From the NCBI GenBank assembly GCA_913030825.1, contig CAJWCU010000006.1:124001-188000 (forward strand): DNA of 64,000 nt. Direction: 5' to 3'. The translations under genes and the position numbers were made by a program. The notes under the pieces are model-generated. The model ran no database searches, was not told the DNA's origin, and saw only the letters and a program-made list of their open reading frames with translations. This stretch comes from an uncultured Rhodospirillaceae bacterium (GTDB lineage Bacteria; Pseudomonadota; Alphaproteobacteria; Rhodospirillales; Casp-alpha2). Below are positions 17,395-25,662 of the stretch, one piece after another (the stretch's first letter is position 1; every line of letters begins with the position of its first letter).

Positions 17395-19155
17395 ATGGTC
17401 TACTTCGCCGTCGGCGCCATCTTGGGGTATGTGGCGTACGTTGCACTGGTCTTCCAACCCGGATCAGAATTGGGCGCAAACGCCAGAAAGTTGGCCCGCG
17501 CCGTTCCTTTCGTCGTCGCTGCCGCCTTATTGCTGGCCGGCGCGGTCGGGGTGCTGCGGGAGCCCGGGCGCTGGGTCGAGTTGGTCCTCGACCATGCGGA
17601 AATCCTCCTAGTCGGTATGGTCTTCGGCTTCATCGCCGGTTATGCCTACGAAAACGTGTTCATCCCCCTGGCACGGGGGGCCATGAACCCCACCGTCAAC
17701 TCCATGCACCACAGTTCGGTGGCCATGGTCTGGGGCGGCATTCTGGGCGCGATCCTCATTGTCGGCCTGCTGGCGCCGAAGCTGGACGACATCTTTCACA
17801 TAAAGACGCCGTTTCTTGAATTGGAACTGGACACGAAAAAGTCCGTCAGCCAGGGGGCCGCACTGCGACTGGGCCGGTTGGAGAACGACTGGAAAACCGT
17901 GACGGCGCCGCTGTTCCTCTATTCCTATCCCAAGGCCATCGCGCGCGAGGCCTTGCTTTTGGACGAAGTCAAAAGCAAGCGGCCGACGCGGGATCTTGCC
18001 GAATGGGCCGACACCTGCGTCAACAAGGGTGCCCGGGACAACCTGGAATTCATGCAGAACGTTGCATCCCTGGCCAGTAAGTTTGGGGTGGACGACCTTT
18101 TGACGCAGATCGCGGGCAAGGACCGCGCCGCCGTCGGCGCCAAGATCCGGCCCGTGGCAAGGGCCATGGACAAGCTGTTCTTCACGGCGGAAAACCAGTC
18201 GGCAATCGGTCGTCCACCGGTCATCACGGAGGCGGAGAAGAAGGAAGAGATCGACCTGAACGACATTGCCAACGCGGTGGCGTTAGCGGAGCCGGGTGGG
18301 GTTTCGCCGGCCGAAAACGGGAATGGAGACCACGCCAAGGTCGCCGAACTGTTGGCCCAGCTGCGGGACAATGGCCGTAAGGACCCGGTGAGAAAACGGA
18401 CAAGGGAACAGATCCTTCAATCTCAGCATCCCTACGTGCTGGTCGCCTTGCTGCATTATCTTGGCGGCAACGACGGCCGTGCGTTGAACATTCTTCTGTC
18501 GAAGGACCGGCAAGACGACTGCGAATACAACTTCCGTCTCAACTACCTTCTGTCGCTGGAAATGTTCTATCTCGATGCGGAGATTCCGCAGGTTATCGAA
18601 CCGCTTGATCGAATGCTTGCCCGAGCTAATTGGGTCGACAAGATTGTCCGCCAGATGTATCCGCAGCGCCCTGAAATGAGCAATGCGGACCAAAAAAGCG
18701 AGGAAACCCTGCGTGCGGTCGTGCGTTCCGCGACGAGCCTTTCCAAGAACCAGTATGTCTATACCGTGGCCATCGGCCTGAGCACGGGGGCGTCCGCGGC
18801 CGCGGACCGGTTGCCCTTGGCACGCAAGTACGTCAAGGATCTGACACGGCAGTTACGGCGAAAGGAGGAACAAACCGGACCGAACGATGTCGACTACGAG
18901 GCCTGGGATACGATCGCCACCATGCGGACGGTATTGTTGGCGCGTCGCGATAAGATCTCATCGGCTGAGGTGAGGGAGTTTCGCAAGCTGATCGAGCGCG
19001 TGGAGGAGGCTGAACAGGACCTTTCCGATTCCTTGCGGCGCCTCGTGAAGAGTCCCATCGGCGACGTCGCGGCCTTCGCCAACAAACGCCAAACACGCAC
19101 CTTCCTGCGTGGCACGCTGACAAACGCCAGACGATTATTGGAAAAGATCGAATAA
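17395..19155 (+). CDS. Membrane protein of unknown function with large soluble domain
   Basis: I do not recognise this 586-residue protein. Four hydrophobic helices occupy about residues 1-20, 37-54, 68-88 and 108-128, followed by a 450-residue soluble part that is helical and rich in Leu, Lys and Glu, with a Leu-rich repeat-like stretch (about 330-400) and a likely coiled coil near the C-terminus (EEAEQDLSDSLRRL). ATG 17395 is preferred over TTG 17383 because a GGGGGT ribosome site precedes it. It diverges from the acyl-CoA synthetase; no terminator is visible at its end. Solo-membrane signalling, scaffold or envelope roles are all possible. Confidence 0.8.
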   Translation: MVYFAVGAILGYVAYVALVFQPGSELGANARKLARAVPFVVAAALLLAGAVGVLREPGRWVELVLDHAEILLVGMVFGFIAGYAYENVFIPLARGAMNPTVNSMHHSSVAMVWGGILGAILIVGLLAPKLDDIFHIKTPFLELELDTKKSVSQGAALRLGRLENDWKTVTAPLFLYSYPKAIAREALLLDEVKSKRPTRDLAEWADTCVNKGARDNLEFMQNVASLASKFGVDDLLTQIAGKDRAAVGAKIRPVARAMDKLFFTAENQSAIGRPPVITEAEKKEEIDLNDIANAVALAEPGGVSPAENGNGDHAKVAELLAQLRDNGRKDPVRKRTREQILQSQHPYVLVALLHYLGGNDGRALNILLSKDRQDDCEYNFRLNYLLSLEMFYLDAEIPQVIEPLDRMLARANWVDKIVRQMYPQRPEMSNADQKSEETLRAVVRSATSLSKNQYVYTVAIGLSTGASAAADRLPLARKYVKDLTRQLRRKEEQTGPNDVDYEAWDTIATMRTVLLARRDKISSAEVREFRKLIERVEEAEQDLSDSLRRLVKSPIGDVAAFANKRQTRTFLRGTLTNARRLLEKIE

Positions 19156-19236
19156 GGCAGTTCGGGGGCAATCCCCGGTCGCCGGAACCCACGCCCGGAA
19201 CCCACGGCCATGGCGGCTCGGCGGCAGATCAGCCGG

Positions 19237-19347
19237 TCAGATGCCGCCGGTCTTCAAGGTCGGCTGAGCCATGGCGGCGACGCTCCACAGGGGGGAGGTC
19301 ATCAAGACCGCGAAAGCCAGAAAAATCCAAGTTTTGATCGACTTCAT
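19237..19347 (-). CDS. Small secreted or membrane peptide, 36 residues
   Basis: A short frame of 36 codons: lysine-containing start MKSIKTW, a hydrophobic core (IFLAFAVLMTSPLW), then SVAAMAQ, a typical signal-peptidase site, and a nine-residue tail QPTLKTGGI. AAGGA lies nine bases before the ATG, and a well-spaced promoter with a CRP-like site lies further upstream. It could be a signal peptide with a tiny mature product, or a small inner-membrane protein. I know no family for it. Confidence 0.55.
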   Translation of the reverse strand: MKSIKTWIFLAFAVLMTSPLWSVAAMAQPTLKTGGI

Positions 19348-19398
19348 CGTTCACATCCTTGGCGCTGTTGATTGGTATTAGCCCGTAAAATTGAATGC

Positions 19399-19427
19399 AG
19401 AATATAATATAAAAACCGCCTTTTCAA
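19399..19427 (-). promoter_or_regulatory. Promoter for the 36-residue peptide
   Basis: On the minus strand TTGAAA (19427-19422) and TATTCT (19404-19399) are separated by exactly 17 bases. Transcription would start near 19392, giving a leader of about 45 bases before the ATG at 19347. Confidence 0.55.
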
Positions 19428-19442
19428 GTGATCTCCGTCACA
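19427..19442. promoter_or_regulatory. CRP/FNR-family binding site candidate
   Basis: AGTGA-TCTCCG-TCACA on the plus strand (TGTGA-N6-TCACT on the minus strand) matches the CRP consensus TGTGA-N6-TCACA at nine of ten positions. Its centre is about 42 bases before the predicted minus-strand start near 19392, the classical class II activation position. Confidence 0.5.
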
Positions 19443-19453
19443 CCTGATAAATT

Positions 19454-19564
19454 TCATCCTACCACATTCCATGACGGATTCCGATGCGCAAGACAACCCT
19501 GGTCATGCGTTAGGCACCATTCAAGTCCCGATGGGAACGTCGGGTGGGAATTGATTTCGCTCAA
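19454..19564 (-). CDS. Putative leader ORF or gene remnant, 36 codons, TTG start
   Basis: GGAGG five bases before a TTG, then codons reading L/M-S-E-I-N exactly as at the start of the acyl-CoA synthetase at 17221, after which similarity ends and a stop follows 31 codons later. It may be a decayed copy of that gene's 5' end or a leader peptide ahead of the 36-residue peptide; the whole frame could equally be untranslated. Confidence 0.2.
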   Translation of the reverse strand: MSEINSHPTFPSGLEWCLTHDQGCLAHRNPSWNVVG

Positions 19565-19577
19565 GTGTGCCTCCGGC
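19550..19577 (-). repeat. Repeated leader segment, copy 2
   Basis: Matches 17207-17234 at 26 of 28 bases, including ribosome site and TTG codon. Together with the inverted repeat at 19627 it reproduces the layout upstream of the acyl-CoA synthetase. Confidence 0.7.
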
Positions 19578-19626
19578 GAAAACCGTTACATTCGGCTCTG
19601 TTGATGAACCGCCGCTCGGCGCCAGC

Positions 19627-19648
19627 TTGCCACAAAGCGGCTTGGCAA
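19627..19648. promoter_or_regulatory. Inverted-repeat operator candidate, copy 2
   Basis: A perfect inverted repeat TTGCCA-N10-TGGCAA, about 113 bases (centre) before the propionyl-CoA synthetase start. It corresponds to the imperfect copy at 17283-17304. A TATAAA at 19712-19717 is a possible -10 for the downstream gene. Confidence 0.5.
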
Positions 19649-19750
19649 AAAACGCTGTTTTGGCCCACACTGCCGGTTAACCGTCGGCCCGGGGCACCGG
19701 GAAACGGCGGGTATAAACGCCGGAGGGCCGGCTATTGGGAGATACCGCCA

Positions 19751-21664
19751 ATGACCAACGCATATGACGCCGCCTACGCGCGCTCCATCGACGACCCGCA
19801 AGGGTTCTGGGGCGAGGCCGCCGAGGCCCTGGTTTGGACTAAAAAATGGGACAAGGTCCTGGACGACGGCGCAGCCCCCGTCTACCGCTGGTTCGCGGGC
19901 GGAGAGCTCAACACCTGTTACAACTGCCTGGATCGTCACGTCGACGAAGGCAACGGAGGCCGCACGGCGCTGATCTACGACAGCCCCGTGACCGGCGGCC
20001 AGAAACGCCAATACACCTATGAACAATTGCGTGACGAGGTCGCCACCTTCGCCGGCGTCCTGGCGGCCCAGGGTGTGGGCAAGGGCGACCGGGTCATCAT
20101 CTACATGCCCATGGTGCCGGAAGCGGCCATCGCCATGCTGGCCTGCGCGCGCCTGGGTGCCATTCATTCCGTTGTGTTCGGCGGCTTCGCGGCGCACGAA
20201 CTGGCGGTGCGCATCGACGACGCGACGCCCAAGGCCATCGTGAGTGCCACCTGCGGGATCGAGGTCAACCGGGTCATCGAATACCTGCCGCTGCTGAAAG
20301 GGGCCATCGACGCCGCCAAGCACAAGCCCGAGAGCACCATCGTCCTGGCGCGGCCCGAATGCGAAGCCGATTTGGCGGCGCTGGGCTATCTCGACTGGGC
20401 GACGGAGATGGCTGGGGCGGCGCCGCACGATTGCGTGCCGGTCGCGGCGACCGATCCGCTTTACATTCTCTATACCTCGGGCACCACGGGCCAGCCCAAG
20501 GGCGTCGTCCGCGACAACGGCGGCCATGCGGTGGCCCTGAAGTGGTCGATGAAGAACATCTACGACGCCGATCCGGGCGACGTGTATTGGGCGGCGTCGG
20601 ACGTCGGCTGGGTGGTCGGGCATTCCTACATCGTCTACGCGCCGCTGCTGCATGGTTGCGCCACCGTCATGTTCGAAGGCAAGCCCGTCGGCACGCCCGA
20701 CGCGGGCGCCTTCTGGCGGGTCATCGCCGAGTACGGGGTGAAGATTTTGTTCACCGCGCCCACGGCCTTCCGCGCGATCAAAAAGGAAGACCCGAACGCC
20801 GAACTGCTCAAGCAATACGACATGAGCAAGTTCGAACTGCTGTTCCTAGCCGGTGAGCGGACCGATCCCGACACCCTGAATTGGGCCGAGAAAATCCTCG
20901 GCGTGCCGGTGATCGATCACTGGTGGCAGACGGAAACCGGCTGGGCCATCGCCGCAAACTGCATGGGCCTGCACCGCTTCCCGGTCAAGGCGGGCTCGCC
21001 GACCAAACCATGCCCCGGCTGGAACGTGCAGGTGCTGGACGCCGAAACGCACGAGCCGGTGGCGCCGGGTACGGTCGGCGCGATCTGCATCAAGCTGCCC
21101 ATGCCGCCGTCGTCGCTTCCCACGCTGTGGAACGCCGCCGACCGATTCAAACAGGCCTATCTCACTGAATTCCCCGGATATTATTCGACGTCCGACGCCG
21201 GGATGTATGACGAGGACGGCTATATCTCGATCATGGGCCGCACGGACGACATCATCAACGTGGCCGGTCACCGGCTGTCGACCGGTGGGATGGAGGAGGT
21301 CCTGGCGTCTCACCCGGATGTCGCCGAATGCGCGGTGATCGGTGTCGCCGATCAGATGAAGGGCCAGTTGCCGGTCGGCTTTCTGGTTCTGAAATCGGGC
21401 GTGACCAAGGACACGGACGATATCGTCAGCGAAATCGTGCAACTGGTCCGCAATCAGATCGGCCCCGTCGCGGCCTTTAAACAGGCGACGGTCGTGCCGC
21501 GCCTGCCGAAGACGCGGTCGGGCAAGATCCTGCGCGGCACCATGCAGAAGATCGCCGACAACCAGGAATGGAAGATGCCGGCGACGATCGACGACCCGGT
21601 TATCCTGGAGGAGATCGAAGACGCCCTGGAAGGCATCGGCTACGCCGCGTCGCGCAAGGAATAG
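19751..21664 (+). CDS. prpE: Propionyl-CoA synthetase / acetyl-CoA synthetase-like ligase
   Basis: A 637-residue AMP-forming ligase that activates propionate (or acetate). The N-terminus MTNAYDAAYARSIDDPQGFW and the GGELNTCYNCLDRHV segment are typical of PrpE. P-loop YTSGTTGQPKGVVRDN, VFGGFAAHELAVRIDDA, the WWQTETGW motif and the C-terminal TRSGKILRGTM lysine motif are present. ATG 19751 has GGGAG nine bases upstream; the open frame to 19544 is not coding. PrpE and Acs are close, so substrate preference is an inference. Confidence 0.92.
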   Translation: MTNAYDAAYARSIDDPQGFWGEAAEALVWTKKWDKVLDDGAAPVYRWFAGGELNTCYNCLDRHVDEGNGGRTALIYDSPVTGGQKRQYTYEQLRDEVATFAGVLAAQGVGKGDRVIIYMPMVPEAAIAMLACARLGAIHSVVFGGFAAHELAVRIDDATPKAIVSATCGIEVNRVIEYLPLLKGAIDAAKHKPESTIVLARPECEADLAALGYLDWATEMAGAAPHDCVPVAATDPLYILYTSGTTGQPKGVVRDNGGHAVALKWSMKNIYDADPGDVYWAASDVGWVVGHSYIVYAPLLHGCATVMFEGKPVGTPDAGAFWRVIAEYGVKILFTAPTAFRAIKKEDPNAELLKQYDMSKFELLFLAGERTDPDTLNWAEKILGVPVIDHWWQTETGWAIAANCMGLHRFPVKAGSPTKPCPGWNVQVLDAETHEPVAPGTVGAICIKLPMPPSSLPTLWNAADRFKQAYLTEFPGYYSTSDAGMYDEDGYISIMGRTDDIINVAGHRLSTGGMEEVLASHPDVAECAVIGVADQMKGQLPVGFLVLKSGVTKDTDDIVSEIVQLVRNQIGPVAAFKQATVVPRLPKTRSGKILRGTMQKIADNQEWKMPATIDDPVILEEIEDALEGIGYAASRKE

Positions 21665-21905
21665 CGGCCTTTTTTCGGAAAATGCCGTTGTTCGTGCCGC
21701 CCAGCGGCACGAACCCCCTTGGCACAGCATCTGTGCCCGGACTGGCGCTTGAGGCTTGGCCTTGCATGAGGCAAAGTGCGCCCCATGTTCAATCCTGAGC
21801 AGGCCGTCACCGGGAAATTCCCGGCGTTTGGTCTGCCTGCCAATCCAAGTAAATCGGCTCTGGCGAATGGCGGGCCGGTTTGCACCAATGACCGAGGAAT
21901 ATTCA
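21665..21905 (+). other. Structured 240-base leader before the aldehyde dehydrogenase gene
   Basis: No gene is visible. Three perfect inverted repeats occur: 21690-21714 (11-base stem GTTCGTGCCGC with loop CCA), 21721-21737 (GGCACAG-CAT-CTGTGCC) and 21810-21824 (CCGGGAA-A-TTCCCGG). None is followed by a T-run, so terminators are unlikely. I do not recognise a known riboswitch. Confidence 0.5.
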
Positions 21906-23339
21906 ATGTATCCTGACGTTCAGCTTTTCATCGACGGCGAATGGACCGCCGCCAAGGGCGGCCGCACCATGCCGGTCGAAAACCCGGCCACCGGCGAAGA
22001 CGCCGGCACCGTCGCCCATGCGGACACCAGCGACCTGGACCGCGCCCTGGAGGCCGCCCAGCGCGCCTTCATCGAATGGCGCGCCGTGTCGCCCTATGAC
22101 AAGGCGAAGATCCTGAAAAAGGCCGCCGATCTGCTGCGCGAACGCGCCGACAAGATCGCCCCCCTGATGACCATCGAACAGGGCAAGACCCTGCCCGAAG
22201 CCAAGGGCGAGATCATGGTCGCCGCCGACGTTACCGAATGGAACGCCGAGGAAGCGCGCCGTACCTATGGCCGCATCATCCCGGCCCGTGCCGGCAACGT
22301 CACCCAGATGGTGGTCAAGGAACCGGTCGGCGTCGTCGCCGCCTTCACGCCCTGGAACTTCCCGATCAACCAGGCCGTCCGCAAAATCGCCTGTGCCCTG
22401 GCCGCCGGTTGCACGATCATCGTCAAGGCGGCGGAAGAAACCCCGGCCTCCCCGGCGGAACTGGTGCGCTGCTTCGCCGATGCGGGCCTGCCGAACGGTG
22501 CGGTTAACCTGGTCTACGGGGTTCCGGCGGAAATCTCCGAATACCTGATCCCGCACCCCGTCATTCGCAAGGTCTCCTTCACCGGTTCGACGGTGGTTGG
22601 CAAGCACCTGGCGGCTCTTTGCGGAACGCATATGAAGCGCGCGACCATGGAACTGGGCGGCCATGCGCCGTCGATCGTGTTCGACGACGCCGACATCGAC
22701 AAGGCGGTCAAGATCCTGGGCGCCAACAAGCAGCGCAACGCCGGTCAGGTCTGCGTTTCGCCGACCCGCTTCCTGATTCAGGAAGGCGTTTACGATCAGT
22801 TCGTCCAGAAGTTCACCGACCAGATGAAATCCATCAAGGTCGGCGACGGCCTGGAAGCCGACAGCCAGATGGGCCCGATGGCCAACCCGCGGCGCATCAC
22901 GGCGATGGAGGAATTCATTGGCGACGCCACGCAGAAGGGCGCCAACGTGCGCACCGGCGGCAACCGCATCGGTAACAAGGGCAACTTCTTCGAGCCGACG
23001 GTCCTGACCGACGTGCCGATGGATGCCCGCATCATGAACGAAGAACCGTTCGGTCCGGTCGCCGTGATCTCGCCGTTCAAGGGCTTCGACGATGTGATCG
23101 CGGAAGCCAACCGTCTGCCATACGGCCTTGCGGCCTATGCCTATACGGGCTCCGGCAAGACGGCGCAGGACCTGGCGTCCAGCATCGAATCGGGGATGAT
23201 CTCGATCAACCACCATGGCATCGCCCTGCCGGAAACGCCGTTCGGCGGCGTCAAGGATTCGGGCTATGGCTCCGAGGGCGGGACCGAGGCCATCGAGGCC
23301 TATCTCAACCCGAAGTTCGTGACCACGGCGGACGCCTGA
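21906..23339 (+). CDS. NAD(P)-dependent aldehyde dehydrogenase, succinate-semialdehyde type
   Basis: A 477-residue aldehyde dehydrogenase. The start [13 protein letters not shown], cofactor motif [21 protein letters not shown], catalytic [12 protein letters not shown] (Glu) and GQVC (Cys) and the NEEPFGPV segment are all conserved. The length and sequence fit succinate-semialdehyde/glutarate-semialdehyde dehydrogenases, but the family has many substrates. ATG 21906 has CGAGGA upstream; the longer frame from 21756 runs through the leader. Confidence 0.93.
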   Translation: MYPDVQLFIDGEWTAAKGGRTMPVENPATGEDAGTVAHADTSDLDRALEAAQRAFIEWRAVSPYDKAKILKKAADLLRERADKIAPLMTIEQGKTLPEAKGEIMVAADVTEWNAEEARRTYGRIIPARAGNVTQMVVKEPVGVVAAFTPWNFPINQAVRKIACALAAGCTIIVKAAEETPASPAELVRCFADAGLPNGAVNLVYGVPAEISEYLIPHPVIRKVSFTGSTVVGKHLAALCGTHMKRATMELGGHAPSIVFDDADIDKAVKILGANKQRNAGQVCVSPTRFLIQEGVYDQFVQKFTDQMKSIKVGDGLEADSQMGPMANPRRITAMEEFIGDATQKGANVRTGGNRIGNKGNFFEPTVLTDVPMDARIMNEEPFGPVAVISPFKGFDDVIAEANRLPYGLAAYAYTGSGKTAQDLASSIESGMISINHHGIALPETPFGGVKDSGYGSEGGTEAIEAYLNPKFVTTADA

Positions 23340-23375
23340 TCGTCTGCGACCCAAGTTGAAAGCAAGGAGACGGCC

Positions 23376-24659
23376 ATGACCGATTTATCCAAAGCGGGCG
23401 CCGACCAGATTTCCGCTGCGTTGGCCGAAGCCAAAACCGCCTATGGCCAGATCCGTGGCCGTAACCTTGCCTTCGACATGACCCGGGGCAAGCCCTCGGC
23501 GGCGCAGTTGGACCTGGCGGATGCGCTGCTGACCAACGTCGATCACGACGACGTCGTCGGGACGGACGCCGGGGACCTGCGCAACTACGGCGGATTGGCG
23601 GGCATCCCCGCTTGCCGCAAGCTGTTTGGGGAATACCTGGGCGTGCCGGCCGATCAGGTCGTGATCGGCGGCAATTCGTCGCTGCAGCTAATGTACGGCA
23701 CACTGGCCCGCTGCATGACCTTTGGCGTCGTCGGCGGCGAGGGGCCCTGGCGCGGCCAGAACCCGACCGTCATCTGCCCCGTTCCCGGCTACGACCGCCA
23801 CTTCGCGGCCTGTGAGGAACTGGGGATCAAGATGGTCACCGTCGGCATGACCGGCGAAGGCCCGGACATGGACGCGGTCGAGGAATTGGTCGCCTCCGAT
23901 CCCTCGATCAAGGCGATCTGGTGTGTGCCGAAATATTCCAACCCGACGGGCGAAACCTATTCGGACGAGACGGTCGACCGCCTGGCCAAGATGAAGACGG
24001 CGGCGCCCGATTTCCGTATTCTTTGGGACAACGCCTACGCTGTGCATCACCTGGGCGAGGGCCTGGACGAGGTCAAGGACATCATGGCGGCCTGCGAGGT
24101 TGCCGGCTGTCCCGATCGGCCGTTCGTCTTCGGCTCGACCTCGAAGATCACCTATGCCGGCGCCGGCATCGCCGTGTTCGCGGGCTCGCCCGCCAACGTC
24201 AAGGACACGCTGGACCATCTGTTCTTCGAAACCATCGGCCCGGACAAGATCAACCAGCTGCGTCAGGTGAAGTTCTTCGGCGATATGAAGGGCTTGCTGG
24301 CGCATATGGACGAACACGCGGCCCTGATCGGACCCAAGTTCAAGGCCGTCGATGAAGCGTTGACCCGGCACCTGACCGGCAAGGGCATCGCGACCTGGAC
24401 TAAGCCCAAGGGCGGATATTTCGTCTCGCTCGATGTGCTGGACGGCTGCGCCAAGGAAGTCATCCGCCTGGCCGACGAAGCGGGGGTTAAGCTGACGCCC
24501 GCCGGATCCTGCTATCCCTACGGCGACGATCCGAATGATCGCAACATTCGCCTCGCCCCGACGTTGCCGCCGCTGGACGAGGTCAAGCAGGCGATGGAAG
24601 TCGTCTGCGCCTGCATTGAGCTGGCCTGCCTGAACAAGCTGGCCGAGGGTGCGGACTGA
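23376..24659 (+). CDS. Aspartate aminotransferase, class Ic (MocR-type aminotransferase fold)
   Basis: A 427-residue PLP-dependent aminotransferase. MTRGKPSAAQLDLAD, the PGYDRHFAACEELGI segment, KYSNPTGETYSDETV, and FGSTSKITYAGAG with the PLP-binding Lys mark the subgroup often called AspAT Ic in Corynebacterium and alphaproteobacteria. Ribosome site AAGGAG precedes the ATG. It follows the aldehyde dehydrogenase by 36 bases, so they may be co-transcribed. Confidence 0.9.
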   Translation: MTDLSKAGADQISAALAEAKTAYGQIRGRNLAFDMTRGKPSAAQLDLADALLTNVDHDDVVGTDAGDLRNYGGLAGIPACRKLFGEYLGVPADQVVIGGNSSLQLMYGTLARCMTFGVVGGEGPWRGQNPTVICPVPGYDRHFAACEELGIKMVTVGMTGEGPDMDAVEELVASDPSIKAIWCVPKYSNPTGETYSDETVDRLAKMKTAAPDFRILWDNAYAVHHLGEGLDEVKDIMAACEVAGCPDRPFVFGSTSKITYAGAGIAVFAGSPANVKDTLDHLFFETIGPDKINQLRQVKFFGDMKGLLAHMDEHAALIGPKFKAVDEALTRHLTGKGIATWTKPKGGYFVSLDVLDGCAKEVIRLADEAGVKLTPAGSCYPYGDDPNDRNIRLAPTLPPLDEVKQAMEVVCACIELACLNKLAEGAD

Positions 24660-24689
24660 CGCTTCCACCTCGATTTCGCGAAGACTTAT

Positions 24690-24725
24690 GGCCCGCGCCC
24701 GGCCTGATTCCGGCGCGGGCCGTTT
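24690..24725. terminator. Terminator between the aminotransferase and GntR genes
   Basis: GGCCCGCGCC at 24690-24699 pairs with GGCGCGGGCC at 24712-24721, followed by GTTTT. It lies between convergent genes and ends the plus-strand transcript. Confidence 0.75.
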
Positions 24726-24728
24726 TCG

Positions 24729-25424
24729 TCAGGACGCCTTGGTGAACAGGTCTCGGTCCTGCGCCGTGTCGCGGTAGGCCGCCACCAAATCCCGGATATG
24801 TCCCTCCGCCAAATCGCGGGCCGCCGATGCGTCGCCGTTTTCCATGGCCACCAAAATCTGTTCGTGTTCCGAGACGGAACGCGGCGGCAGGTGGGGGATA
24901 TTGGCCATCACGGTTTGATACCGGCGGAACCGCGCCTTCACCCGGTCATAGGCATCCCGCAACAGGCCGTTACCCGCCGCCGTGACGATGGCGCCGTGAA
25001 AGGCGTTGGCGACATTGTTGTAGGCGTCGATGTCGCCGGCGGCGATGCAGTTCTCCATCTCGGCGTTCAGGCGATGCAGGGAGGACAGGTCGGGGCGGGG
25101 GTTGGCCATCGCCACGGCGGCGGCGGCGAAACCTTCCAACGCCAGGCGCAGGCCGAACAGATCGTTCAATTCGTCTTCCGACAGGGGCGTGACGACGGCG
25201 CCCCGGTGCGGCTCGATGGTCAACAGGCCCCGGCCCGCGACGATGCGAAGTGCTTCGCGCAGGGGCACGCGGCTGACGTTGCAGCGTTTCGACAGACTCT
25301 GTTCCACCAGGCGCTCGCCCGGGGCGAACCGTCCGTTGACGATTTCGTCGGTGATCCAATCCGCCAGGCGTTCCGGTAACAGATCGGGGCGGGGGAATTC
25401 GGTCGGGCCGCTATCGGCGGTCAT
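24729..25424 (-). CDS. GntR-family transcriptional regulator with FCD domain
   Basis: A 231-residue regulator of the FadR subfamily: winged helix at about residues 15-80 (SLSKRCNVSRVPLREALR is the recognition region) and the all-helical FCD ligand domain after about 90. Such proteins usually bind a small acid and repress neighbouring genes. It diverges from the CaiB operon, and a perfect inverted repeat lies between them, so that operon is its likely target. ATG 25424 is chosen because AAGGA precedes it; the frame opens at 25445. Confidence 0.92.
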   Translation of the reverse strand: MTADSGPTEFPRPDLLPERLADWITDEIVNGRFAPGERLVEQSLSKRCNVSRVPLREALRIVAGRGLLTIEPHRGAVVTPLSEDELNDLFGLRLALEGFAAAAVAMANPRPDLSSLHRLNAEMENCIAAGDIDAYNNVANAFHGAIVTAAGNGLLRDAYDRVKARFRRYQTVMANIPHLPPRSVSEHEQILVAMENGDASAARDLAEGHIRDLVAAYRDTAQDRDLFTKAS

Positions 25425-25531
25425 GGGCGCGTTCCTTCTTGTCACGCGGAAATTTCAGGGGCGCGCGCGGGGGAGGAAAGGGTCCGCGTCATCCGCCTGT
25501 CCCTTTTCTTATACGAATTTAAATTGACTAA

Positions 25532-25549
25532 TTGTATAAAAATATACAA
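25532..25549. promoter_or_regulatory. Palindromic operator between GntR and CaiB genes
   Basis: TTGTATA-AAAA-TATACAA, a perfect inverted repeat (7+4+7) in a markedly AT-rich patch 108 bases upstream of the GntR start and 114 before the CaiB start. Its arms, TTGTATA and TATACAA, resemble operators of FadR-type regulators. A TTGACT at 25524-25529 could be a -35 element for the CaiB direction, which the operator would then block. Confidence 0.6.
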
Positions 25550-25662
25550 ATCTGTCCGGCGTCGGATGAAAATCATCCGGCGGCAATGAAAACGGGATCG
25601 GCGATGGCGCTGGGTGCCAGCGGTCGTCGTCGATTGCCGACAAACGATATTGGGAGGACTTC

